A DNA stretch of 50,988 bases, taken from assembly GCA_902526535.1 (NCBI GenBank), contig CABZLG010000006.1, positions 1 through 50,988 on the forward strand, in the 5' to 3' direction. Below, piece after piece: positions 42,611-50,436 of the stretch. Source of the DNA: an uncultured SAR86 cluster bacterium. Lineage in GTDB: Bacteria > Pseudomonadota > Gammaproteobacteria > Magnimaribacterales > TMED112. Below the pieces are notes generated by a model, which was given only the letters and a program-made list of their open reading frames with translations, was not told the DNA's origin and did no database searches. Made by a program: the position numbers and the translations under genes. Every line of letters begins with the position of its first letter. The stretch's first letter is position 1.

Positions 42611-44355
42611 TATTTTTTACTTTTACTTATGTCTTCATAGTTATATTTTTCGCTAATTCTTCCATTACTTATTTCATAAATTTCATCACAGTGCTGTAGC
42701 GTTGTAAGTCTATGGGCTATTACTACCATAGTAACTTTACCTTTTAGCTTTCTTATTTCATCAATTATTTCTTTTTCTGTATTATTATCCAAAGCACTAG
42801 TTGCCTCATCCATAATAAGAACTTCTCTTTTATTGTAGAGTGCTCGAGCTATAGCAATTCTTTGTTTTTGACCTCCAGAAAGCTTTACTCCTCTTTCTCC
42901 AATATTTGTATTAATTCCCTCAGGGAGATTATTGATAACCTCTTTAAGTCTTGATCTCAACACTACATCTTCTAATAAAACATCATCAATAACTTCATCC
43001 CTACCAGTTAAAGTTATATTGTTTTTTACCGAGTCGTTAATTATGAAAATATCTTGTGGAATATATGCCACTAAATTTCTAAATTCTTTATTATTTTTTA
43101 CAACTTTGTTGTTTAAATGAATCTCGCCTTTACTTGGCTCAAGTAGACCTAACATGACGTCAACAAGAGTTGTTTTTCCTGATCCAGATTGCCCAAAAAG
43201 ACCTATCGATTTATTTTTATCAACCTGCAATGAAATACCATTTAATTGATGCTCTTTATCATTTTTATATGAGAAAAATAAATTTTTCAATAGCATGGAG
43301 GTGAAGCCATCTTTTAAGATATTTGCTTTGTAATCATCTTCTTCAAGGTCTTGTTTTGTAGTCATGTCTTCAAAAAGAAGGGTAGTGGGATAGTAGCCTA
43401 TTCTAAGAACATTTACAGAAGCAAGCATTTGGTTAAGAGTAGGCATTAACCTAATTGCAGCAAAGAGAAATACTCCAAGTGTGGGTATTAAACTCTGAAA
43501 ATCGTTTTGTAGTGGAGTAAAGAACACTACTGCCAAAGTAAAAGCAATTACAAATATCAACTCAATAATGTGTTTTGGCTGTGTTCTTATTAGATCAGCA
43601 TAAATATTATTTTTTGCATAAATGTCTACATTTTCCTTAAGAATATCTTCAAAAAAGTTTTGCTTTCCAAGAATCTTTATTTCTTTAAGACCTTGGATTG
43701 ATTCATTTACTGTTTTTGTGACTTGCACACTAGAGTCAGTAATAGCTCTACTTTGGCTATCTAAAAGTTTTTTAAAAAAGATGTCATATATTAAAAGAAG
43801 AACTATCATCATTCCGCCGACATAAATTAAAAGTGGGCCTTCAACAATAGCTAAAACAATTACTATCGAAAGAAAAATAAGACCATCTGAAAGAAGTCTT
43901 AGAAATCCTTGTAAAACTTTAATGAATTGCATACTCATTGTTTGAATCATCTGAATGTATCTGGCACTATTTCCTTCTATATACTTTCTGTAATGCATAT
44001 TAAGGTATTTGTGTAGTAGAGATGTCTTAATTTTTGCTTGTCTATTGTAGGTTATTCTTAAAATGGCCCAGTTCACCAAGATTGAAGCAAGAGCTTTAAT
44101 AATAAATAGTGAAACAAGGGTAATACCTAAGAATGTAATAATTTCCGATTTTGAAGTAAGGTTTATGCTCTCAAAAAACCATCCATAACTAGATTGAAAA
44201 TCCTGAAAATTCACTAGTATTTGTATAAATGGAAATAAAATCGCTAGGCTTAACGCATCAAAAAATGAAGTAAGTAAAAACAGTACAAGCAGTAATGGAA
44301 GTCTTTTTTTATCTTCATAAAGTAATGAGTAAATACGTATTAAATATTCTTTCAT
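42610..44355 (-). CDS. ABC exporter, fused membrane and ATPase domains
   Basis: The N-terminal 320 residues hold about six membrane segments of an ABC type-1 exporter. The ATPase domain has Walker A FGQSGSGKTTLVD, the signature KLSGGQKQRIAIARAL, Walker B VLIMDEATSALD and the H-loop VVIAHRLTTL. At 581 residues it is a half-transporter that would work as a homodimer, like MsbA or PglK. No Wzx-type flippase was recognised in the window, so it may flip lipid-linked sugar units; that is inference. It overlaps the WavE-like gene by 4 bases (ATGA) and touches the GT52-like gene. Confidence 0.93.
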   Translation of the reverse strand: MKEYLIRIYSLLYEDKKRLPLLLVLFLLTSFFDALSLAILFPFIQILVNFQDFQSSYGWFFESINLTSKSEIITFLGITLVSLFIIKALASILVNWAILRITYNRQAKIKTSLLHKYLNMHYRKYIEGNSARYIQMIQTMSMQFIKVLQGFLRLLSDGLIFLSIVIVLAIVEGPLLIYVGGMMIVLLLIYDIFFKKLLDSQSRAITDSSVQVTKTVNESIQGLKEIKILGKQNFFEDILKENVDIYAKNNIYADLIRTQPKHIIELIFVIAFTLAVVFFTPLQNDFQSLIPTLGVFLFAAIRLMPTLNQMLASVNVLRIGYYPTTLLFEDMTTKQDLEEDDYKANILKDGFTSMLLKNLFFSYKNDKEHQLNGISLQVDKNKSIGLFGQSGSGKTTLVDVMLGLLEPSKGEIHLNNKVVKNNKEFRNLVAYIPQDIFIINDSVKNNITLTGRDEVIDDVLLEDVVLRSRLKEVINNLPEGINTNIGERGVKLSGGQKQRIAIARALYNKREVLIMDEATSALDNNTEKEIIDEIRKLKGKVTMVVIAHRLTTLQHCDEIYEISNGRISEKYNYEDISKSKK

Positions 44356-45320
44356 TTGAACAATTCTAATTTAATTAATCTTCTTAGTACTTTAGTAAAA
44401 AAGTTTGATTTAGAGCTATAAAGTTTCGAATCTATAATTTTATTAGATTCAGGCAATACCAATTGTTTAATATCTGAGAAATTTTCATAAAAATATATGT
44501 TTTTATTTTGATTTTGCCATTCTGTTCCTGCCTTTTCTCCTCGCCAAGAAATTTTTTGATAAATACTGCTGGGACTTGGTAACAATGCTTTACTAATTAC
44601 AAAATTTTGCATAATTTTGTATTGAAAAGAATCTTTCGAATAATAAAGTACCTCAGAATTCATATTTAATTCATCTAGATATTTACTATTTGCTAGACAA
44701 GATATTGGATTAATATGTGGGGAAAAATCAAAAATATTCTTTGAACATGCTTCAAAAAAATTAAGAATATTTTTATAGCTACCACCAAAATAAAAGTCCG
44801 CAATTTGATACATATAATTTTCAAAAAATATTCCAGGAACTATGATTTTTTTTGGGTTTTCTAATATAAATTCCTTTAATTTTTGAATATTAATTTCTTG
44901 ATCAGTCCTTACTCTTATAACAAAATCAATATTCTCTAATTTCAATAATCCCAACTTACATCCTGTGTACTGATTTAAATTATTATTTACATTCATAATG
45001 GAACTCATCTCTTTACTCCATGAAGATGGCACTTTTAATTTTGGCAGCTCTGGAACATCGCTTTTGGAAAATTGATAGATTTCAACATTATTTTTAGACT
45101 TTATATATTCTGATAATTTTTTGGAGATCGTTTCATCTTTCCAAGTAGAAATAATTATTTTCTCGAACAAATTTCCATAGTTTTCAATGTTAGAAATTAT
45201 TGTTTCATCACATTGGTGTCTAATGATTTCGTCTTCGCTTGTTTCTGCCTTTTTTTTATACGAATTTACACCTCTACCTATTGATAATAGAGGGCCTTGG
45301 ATAATTAGACCAAATTTCAC
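44352..45320 (-). CDS. WavE-like lipopolysaccharide biosynthesis protein
   Basis: This protein opens with KFGLIIQGPLLSIGRG, followed by KIIISTWKDE and SSIMNVNNNLNQYTG-KLGL and then FVIRVRTDQEIN. This is the order of motifs in WavE-family proteins of LPS core clusters, presumed glycosyltransferases. The start is GTG, with a TATAAT 11 nt upstream. It leads the minus-strand run WavE-like, ABC exporter, GT52-like, oxygenase. The donor is unknown. Confidence 0.75.
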   Translation of the reverse strand: MKFGLIIQGPLLSIGRGVNSYKKKAETSEDEIIRHQCDETIISNIENYGNLFEKIIISTWKDETISKKLSEYIKSKNNVEIYQFSKSDVPELPKLKVPSSWSKEMSSIMNVNNNLNQYTGCKLGLLKLENIDFVIRVRTDQEINIQKLKEFILENPKKIIVPGIFFENYMYQIADFYFGGSYKNILNFFEACSKNIFDFSPHINPISCLANSKYLDELNMNSEVLYYSKDSFQYKIMQNFVISKALLPSPSSIYQKISWRGEKAGTEWQNQNKNIYFYENFSDIKQLVLPESNKIIDSKLYSSKSNFFTKVLRRLIKLELFK

Positions 45321-45331
45321 GATAGTCGAAT

Positions 45332-45337
45332 ATTATA
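45332..45337 (-). promoter_or_regulatory. -10 box of WavE-like operon
   Basis: On the minus strand this reads TATAAT, 11 nt before the GTG start at 45320. The upstream region is shared with the divergent promoter at 45356-45383. Confidence 0.55.
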
Positions 45338-45355
45338 TGTTAAGTTCTAATTAAA

Positions 45356-45383
45356 TTGTATTAATCAGAAAGTTCAATATAAT
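45356..45383 (+). promoter_or_regulatory. Promoter of HAD/nucleotidyltransferase fusion
   Basis: TTGTAT (45356-45361) and TATAAT (45378-45383) are 16 nt apart. The ATG follows 11 nt after the -10. This is the best -35/-10 pair in the window and lies in the 74-base divergent gap with the WavE-like gene. Confidence 0.65.
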
Positions 45384-45394
45384 TACCAAATTCT

Positions 45395-46765
45395 ATGAAA
45401 AACCAAGATATATTAGTTATTTTCGACCTTGATGGCGTTCTAATGGAGTCTAAAATGCTTCATTTTGAAGCACTTAATAAATCATTAGCTAAATTTAATA
45501 TATCTATCACTTATGAGGAGCATCTTGATAAATATGATGGACTCCCAACTAAAAGAAAGCTTGAGATCCTTAATGAAGAAAAAGGCTTAGATAAAAAGTT
45601 TTTTAAAGAAATATGGGAAGAGAAGCAAACAAGAACTATTGAAGTACTTGATGAGATTGATATAAGAATTGAGGGCATTACAGAGCTCGTTAAGGAAGTT
45701 TCGAAGGATTATATGGTAATGGTCGCAAGCAATAGCATTCGATCAACAGTAGAAAAAATGCTTCAGAAAATTGATGTAATAAATGAAGTCGATTATTTTG
45801 TAAGTAATGATGACGTAAAATTCCCAAAACCTTATCCTGAGATGTATTGGCAGTGCATGCTAAAGGCAGGAGTTACCCCCAAACAAACAATAATAATAGA
45901 GGATTCCTTTGTTGGAAGAAAAGGGGCATTAGATTCTGGAGCAAATCTATTTGCCGTCAAAAACCCTAGAGATCTTGTCGAGAAGAATCTACCAAATTAT
46001 CTTAAAAAGTTTGATAATAGCAGCATGAACCAAATTTGGACTGATCCTAACATAAATGTTCTTATTCCATGTGCTGGTGCTGGCTCAAGGTTTGCACAAG
46101 CAGGATATACATTTCCTAAACCATTAATAGAAGTCTTTGGTAAACCAATGATACAAACTGTTGTTGAGTCGTTAGCTATAGAGGGTAGATTCATATTCAT
46201 TATTCAGAAAGAACATAATGAAAAATATAATATGAAGTCATTTTTGAAAGCCATAAGACCTAATTGTGAGGTAATTGAAATAAGCGGAGTTACTGAGGGT
46301 GCAGCTTGCACAACACTATTAGCTAAAGAATTTATAAACAATGACAATCCATTAGTTATAGCTAATTCTGATCAGTATATAAAATGGAATGCTTCAAACA
46401 CCATGTATAACATGTCTGAAAGCAAAGTAGACGGAGGAATCTTAACTTTTAAGGCAACTCATCCAAAATGGTCTTATGCAAAATCAGGTGACGACGGATT
46501 TGTAACTGAAGTTGCAGAAAAGGAAGTGATTTCTGAAGATGCAACTGTTGGGGTCTATTATTGGGGTAAAGGAACTGATTATGTGAAATATGCTGAAGAT
46601 ATGATACAAAAGGACATACGTGTAAATAACGAATTCTATGTTTGCCCTGTCTTTAATCAAGCTATTGAAGATAAGAAAAAGATAAAAGTTTATGATGTTG
46701 AAGAAATGTGGGGCTTAGGTACACCTGAAGATTTAGATTTTTATCATAATCACTTTAAAAATTGA
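45395..46765 (+). CDS. HAD phosphatase fused to nucleotidyltransferase
   Basis: Residues 1-205 are a HAD hydrolase of the beta-phosphoglucomutase-like group: VIFDLDGVLMESK, VASNSIRSTVEKML and KPYPEMY with IIEDSFVGRKGA. Residues about 220-456 are an NTP transferase: VLIPCAGAGSRFAQAGYTFPKPLIEVFGKPMI, NSDQYI, and the C-terminal MWGLGTPEDLDFY. The fusion could remove a phosphate from a sugar and activate a related sugar phosphate, as in heptose or sugar-nucleotide pathways. It leads a two-gene unit with the GDPD-like gene, which starts inside its stop (TTGA). Confidence 0.9.
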   Translation: MKNQDILVIFDLDGVLMESKMLHFEALNKSLAKFNISITYEEHLDKYDGLPTKRKLEILNEEKGLDKKFFKEIWEEKQTRTIEVLDEIDIRIEGITELVKEVSKDYMVMVASNSIRSTVEKMLQKIDVINEVDYFVSNDDVKFPKPYPEMYWQCMLKAGVTPKQTIIIEDSFVGRKGALDSGANLFAVKNPRDLVEKNLPNYLKKFDNSSMNQIWTDPNINVLIPCAGAGSRFAQAGYTFPKPLIEVFGKPMIQTVVESLAIEGRFIFIIQKEHNEKYNMKSFLKAIRPNCEVIEISGVTEGAACTTLLAKEFINNDNPLVIANSDQYIKWNASNTMYNMSESKVDGGILTFKATHPKWSYAKSGDDGFVTEVAEKEVISEDATVGVYYWGKGTDYVKYAEDMIQKDIRVNNEFYVCPVFNQAIEDKKKIKVYDVEEMWGLGTPEDLDFYHNHFKN

Positions 46766-47226
46766 AATTCATAGCTCATCGGGGTTTGTTTCAAGGACCT
46801 GACAAAGATAAAGAAAATAATCCTGATCAAATCTGTGAAGCTTTAGAAAAAGGTTTCGATGTTGAAATTGATCTAAGATGTGATGAGAATAATAACCTTT
46901 TCTTGGGACATGATTATAATCAATATCCAATATTAAAAGACTTTTTACTTGATAGCATCGATAGGTTTTGGATTCATTGCAAAAATTTAGAGGCGCTAAA
47001 CCATATCAACTTATTTCAAGATGCAAATTATTTCTGGCATCAAGAAGATGACTACACACTAACTTCTAAGAATTTTGTGTGGGTTTATCCTGGAAAAAAA
47101 CTTCTGAAAAACTCGATCTTGGTAATGCCTGAGTGGGATATTGAAGTTTCAAAAATAAAATTAGATGAAGAAATTTTTGGTGTTTGCAGTGATTATGTTT
47201 TGGAATTAAGAGAATCTAATTCTTAG
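46762..47226 (+). CDS. Glycerophosphodiester phosphodiesterase-like short protein
   Basis: The N-terminus FIAHRGLFQGPDKDKENNPDQ and DVEIDLRCDENNNLFLGHD match the first two motifs of the GDPD family (HRG, ExD with a following GHD). The protein has only 154 residues against about 240-330, and reads like a reduced barrel. The start is TTG, overlapping the previous stop; no ATG is available near. The coupling to the HAD/nucleotidyltransferase fusion suggests a sugar-phosphate role rather than lipid breakdown, but this is inference. The 3' end overlaps the convergent epimerase by 11 bases. Confidence 0.7.
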   Translation: MKFIAHRGLFQGPDKDKENNPDQICEALEKGFDVEIDLRCDENNNLFLGHDYNQYPILKDFLLDSIDRFWIHCKNLEALNHINLFQDANYFWHQEDDYTLTSKNFVWVYPGKKLLKNSILVMPEWDIEVSKIKLDEEIFGVCSDYVLELRESNS

Positions 47227-48094
47227 AATCCTCTATTTCGTGAATTATTTCTAATACTCCTTGGCCAATATCTATAAATTTTTTAGGAACAAGTTTCTTT
47301 GATTCTTTAGGTTGAAAGCTATATGGGCTAATTTTGTAATGAGAAACAACTTTTGATTCTTTTGATAAATTAATCTTTTCGTCAAGTTGCAGTACCTCAA
47401 AGATTAATTTAAATAAATCCAAGGTGCTTATAACTTGATGGCCTGTAATATTCACAGCAATATTTTTTTCTTCACTCTCTAAAAGACTTGCCGTCATAAT
47501 TGCAGCATCTTTCACATGAATATACTCTCTCTTTTCCTCACCGTTTCCTGAGAAATCTATTTGTTTATTTTTTATAATTTCTGATATATATTTTTTTAAA
47601 CCGTTCCATTCTTGTGCTCTAGGACCATATAAAGAGCCATATCTAACATGAATATAGTCGAGGTTAAACTCATTTTGATATTCCTCAATCAGTAATTCAC
47701 AGGCCTGTTTGGATTTTCCATAAAAGGAACCATATTTGCTGAAAACATAGACAGATGAAGCAAAAATAAATTTTTCAATTTTATTTTTTCTACATCCTTC
47801 AAGAAGATTTGCTGTTCCAATAATATTTGTTTCGATAGTTTCAAGCGGTTTTTCTTTTGATTCTCCAATATCCGCAATACCTGCAAAATGAATGACAAAG
47901 TTAAATCCTTCTAGACTTTTAATTACATGTTCTCTGTCGAGTAAGTCGCTTTCTATAAATTTTTGATTATCATTTATCCAGGTTGATTTTTTCTGATCGA
48001 ATATAGTTACTTCATAACCTTTCTCAGTAAGTTCATCTGCAACATGGCTTCCTAAGAAACCTGAGCCACCTACAACTAATGCCTTTTTTGCCAT
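47216..48094 (-). CDS. NAD-dependent sugar epimerase/dehydratase
   Basis: This extended short-chain dehydrogenase of 292 residues has the NAD-binding VVGGSGFLGSHVADEL, the FVIHFAGIADIGES segment, SSVYVFSKYGSFYGKSK with the catalytic Tyr-x3-Lys, and RYGSLYGPRAQE. The REYIHVKDAA block is typical of UDP- and dTDP-sugar epimerases. The exact substrate cannot be read. It follows the KdsB-like gene by one base. Confidence 0.92.
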   Translation of the reverse strand: MAKKALVVGGSGFLGSHVADELTEKGYEVTIFDQKKSTWINDNQKFIESDLLDREHVIKSLEGFNFVIHFAGIADIGESKEKPLETIETNIIGTANLLEGCRKNKIEKFIFASSVYVFSKYGSFYGKSKQACELLIEEYQNEFNLDYIHVRYGSLYGPRAQEWNGLKKYISEIIKNKQIDFSGNGEEKREYIHVKDAAIMTASLLESEEKNIAVNITGHQVISTLDLFKLIFEVLQLDEKINLSKESKVVSHYKISPYSFQPKESKKLVPKKFIDIGQGVLEIIHEIEDSKN

Positions 48095-48095
48095 T

Positions 48096-48845
48096 TTATT
48101 TATACCTTAAATAATAACTATCATTGACCATAAGCTTTTCTACATCTTCCAAATCTTTAGGCGTATCAACTCCTATTGTTTTAGATTCACATAAAAGCAT
48201 TTTAATTGGAATGTTATATTCAATGAATCTTAACATATCGATACTTTCTGCACGTTCTAAAGGACCCTCAGCCATATTGGCATATTCATAAAGAAGAGAC
48301 TTCTTGAAAGCTACAACTCCTATATGTTTAAAGAACTTTTCACCATGACCTTTAAGGGATCCTGGTATTGCAGCTCTAGAAAAGAATGCAGCATAATTAT
48401 ATAGATCAACTACTACTTTTGGATTATTTAAATCTTCAGCTTGTTCTTCTGAGATCTCATCCATAAGAGTAACTGTTCTGTCAGTATTATTAGAAATGTA
48501 ATTTGCAAGCGTTTTTAAAATCTCAGGAGAAAATAAAGGCTCATCTCCTTGATAAAGCACAACATTTTCAAAAGAATCATCAATTTTTGTAATTGCTTCA
48601 GCTATTCTTTCGGTACATCTTGTATGGGTATCTTTGGTATCTATAGATTTGCAACCAATAGATTTACTAAAATCATGGATCTCTTGATCTGGAGTAGCTA
48701 TGTAGATATCGGAAAAGCATTCTGCTAACTTTGCTCTTATAAAGCAATGATGAAGCATTTCAATACCACAAATCTTTTCTAAAGCTTTCCCAGGGAATCT
48801 TGAAGAGCCCATCCTAGCAGGAATTATACAGATTGTGTTATTCAT
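48096..48845 (-). CDS. KdsB-like CMP-ulosonic acid synthetase
   Basis: This resembles 3-deoxy-manno-octulosonate cytidylyltransferase: IIPARMGSSRFPGKALEKICG, DTKDTHTRCTERIAEA, YQGDEPLF, FFKHIGVVAFKKSLL, LERAESIDMLRFIE and GVDTPKDLEDVE. At 249 residues the length is that of KdsB. It lies in the island rather than with other Kdo genes and forms a pair with the epimerase, so it may act on a Kdo-like acid other than Kdo. A TATAAT lies 11 nt before the ATG, with no Shine-Dalgarno. Confidence 0.85.
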   Translation of the reverse strand: MNNTICIIPARMGSSRFPGKALEKICGIEMLHHCFIRAKLAECFSDIYIATPDQEIHDFSKSIGCKSIDTKDTHTRCTERIAEAITKIDDSFENVVLYQGDEPLFSPEILKTLANYISNNTDRTVTLMDEISEEQAEDLNNPKVVVDLYNYAAFFSRAAIPGSLKGHGEKFFKHIGVVAFKKSLLYEYANMAEGPLERAESIDMLRFIEYNIPIKMLLCESKTIGVDTPKDLEDVEKLMVNDSYYLRYK

Positions 48846-48856
48846 AAATTCTGAAC

Positions 48857-48862
48857 ATTATA
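48857..48862 (-). promoter_or_regulatory. -10 box of KdsB-like gene
   Basis: On the minus strand this reads TATAAT, 11 nt before the ATG at 48845, in the 39-base gap after the HAD gene. No good -35 was seen. Confidence 0.55.
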
Positions 48863-48884
48863 CTCCAGTTGCAATATACCTAAG

Positions 48885-49517
48885 CTATAAAAAATTCTCT
48901 ACTTGATGAATATTCTCATCAATTATCAAGTGTTTATTGTATTCATTCTTGATAAAAAGAAACTTCATATTAAAGTGATTAGCACATTGAAGATCTGATT
49001 TTGAATCACCGATGAATAGGCAGTTATTTAAATTTATATCTTTTGATTCGATAAAATCTTCAACACACTCAATTTTTGTTTTTGGTGAGCCATAAACTTT
49101 ATTGAAGAATTTACTTATTTCAATTTTTTCAATAATTCTTTCAATTTCATCCTGTGGTGTGGCAGTAATTAATATCGATTTATCTAACTCACTCAATATT
49201 TCAAGCACCCCCTCAACCCAATCTGAATTGATCACACCATCGAATACTAATTCCGAAAATCTATTAAGATATGATTGAACATTTTTCTCTTTTGTCTCTA
49301 TACCTAAATATTCCATGTAATACGGAATTTTTTTAAATCTTGATAACCCCTGATTATTAATATGATGGTTGAGAATATACTCTTTTTGCTCTTTTTTAAT
49401 ATCTTCAAATAAATTGAAGAAAGCATCATTTTTTACTTGATTTGATTTTTTAATTACTCCATCAAAGTCCCAAAAGATGATTTTTGATCTAAAAATTAAT
49501 TCTTTAATCTCACTCAT
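48885..49517 (-). CDS. HAD-family hydrolase (phosphatase)
   Basis: The protein has the HAD motif I FWDFDGVIKKSN, motif II ILITATP, a Lys in SPKTKIECV, and motif IV FIGDSKSDLQCA. At 210 residues it is a phosphoglycolate-phosphatase-like HAD with a helical cap. Coupled to the dehydrogenase upstream (8-base overlap) and followed by the KdsB-like gene, it could serve as the phosphatase step before CMP activation, as KdsC does in the Kdo pathway. That role is inference. Confidence 0.88.
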   Translation of the reverse strand: MSEIKELIFRSKIIFWDFDGVIKKSNQVKNDAFFNLFEDIKKEQKEYILNHHINNQGLSRFKKIPYYMEYLGIETKEKNVQSYLNRFSELVFDGVINSDWVEGVLEILSELDKSILITATPQDEIERIIEKIEISKFFNKVYGSPKTKIECVEDFIESKDINLNNCLFIGDSKSDLQCANHFNMKFLFIKNEYNKHLIIDENIHQVENFL

Positions 49518-50436
49518 CCAATAAACTAATTAAATTTTCGCAAGCCTTTCGTTCCATTTGGTCTCGAACATACTCTGTTGACGATGCTACATGTGGTGTT
49601 GCAATTAGATTTTTACAATCCAAAAGCTTTCCCTCATAAGGTTCAGTTGCAAATACGTCTAAAGCTGCACCTTTAATAAGATTTGAATTTAAAGCTTCGT
49701 ATAAATCTTCCTCGTTAATCAATCCACCTCTGCTAACATTTATTAAATATGAGTTTTTACCCATAACTAAAAGTTCTTTTTTAGAAATCATATTTTTATT
49801 TTTCTCATTCATAGGCACATGTAGGGAAACAATATCAGAATTGCTGAGACACTCTTCAAATCCACAAATAGATATACTTTCATGTTTCCAGTCTGGGTCA
49901 GTGCTTAAATCAAGTATGTCAAAAACTTTTATTTTTTTGACTCCCGCAGATAATAAAAATTTACTAACATTTTTTGCAACTCTTCCACCTCCTATTAATG
50001 AAATAGTTGCTTCATTTAGGGATTTACCTAATGTTCTCTCCCAATTGCCTTGATTTAAATTTAGTTGATGCGAAGAAATTTCCCTCAACAAATTTAATAT
50101 AAATGCTAGTGTAAGTTCAGCAACTCCTTTTGCCGGCTCTTCAGGAGTATTAAAAATTTTTATATTATTTTTTGCTGCAATATCTAAATTAATATTATCT
50201 ATCCCAATGCCAACTCTTGATATACCTTTTAAATTCACTAACTTGCTTAGTAATTCTTGATCATATTTTTCAGTTCCAGCAATAACATAATCTGCTTTGT
50301 GAACTTGTTCATAAACTTCTTCATTCTTAATTTTTCTTCCAAGAGGATTTATTGTCACATCAAATGATTTTTCAAGAAAAGCCAAGTTGTCTTTATTAAA
50401 TGGAAGGGTAGTTATATGAACTTTTAATTTAGTCAT
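49510..50436 (-). CDS. D-isomer-specific 2-hydroxyacid dehydrogenase
   Basis: This 308-residue NAD-dependent enzyme of the SerA/PdxB superfamily has SRVGIGIDNINLDIAAKNNI, the NAD motif SLIGGGRVAKNVSKFL, LHVPMNEKNKNM, INVSRGGLINEEDL with the catalytic Arg, and ATPHVASSTEYVRDQ with the catalytic His. It lacks a C-terminal ACT domain. It could be a second phosphoglycerate dehydrogenase or, given the island, act on a sugar acid. It overlaps the 6-phosphogluconolactonase gene by 8 bases and the HAD gene by 8. Confidence 0.9.
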   Translation of the reverse strand: MTKLKVHITTLPFNKDNLAFLEKSFDVTINPLGRKIKNEEVYEQVHKADYVIAGTEKYDQELLSKLVNLKGISRVGIGIDNINLDIAAKNNIKIFNTPEEPAKGVAELTLAFILNLLREISSHQLNLNQGNWERTLGKSLNEATISLIGGGRVAKNVSKFLLSAGVKKIKVFDILDLSTDPDWKHESISICGFEECLSNSDIVSLHVPMNEKNKNMISKKELLVMGKNSYLINVSRGGLINEEDLYEALNSNLIKGAALDVFATEPYEGKLLDCKNLIATPHVASSTEYVRDQMERKACENLISLLDE

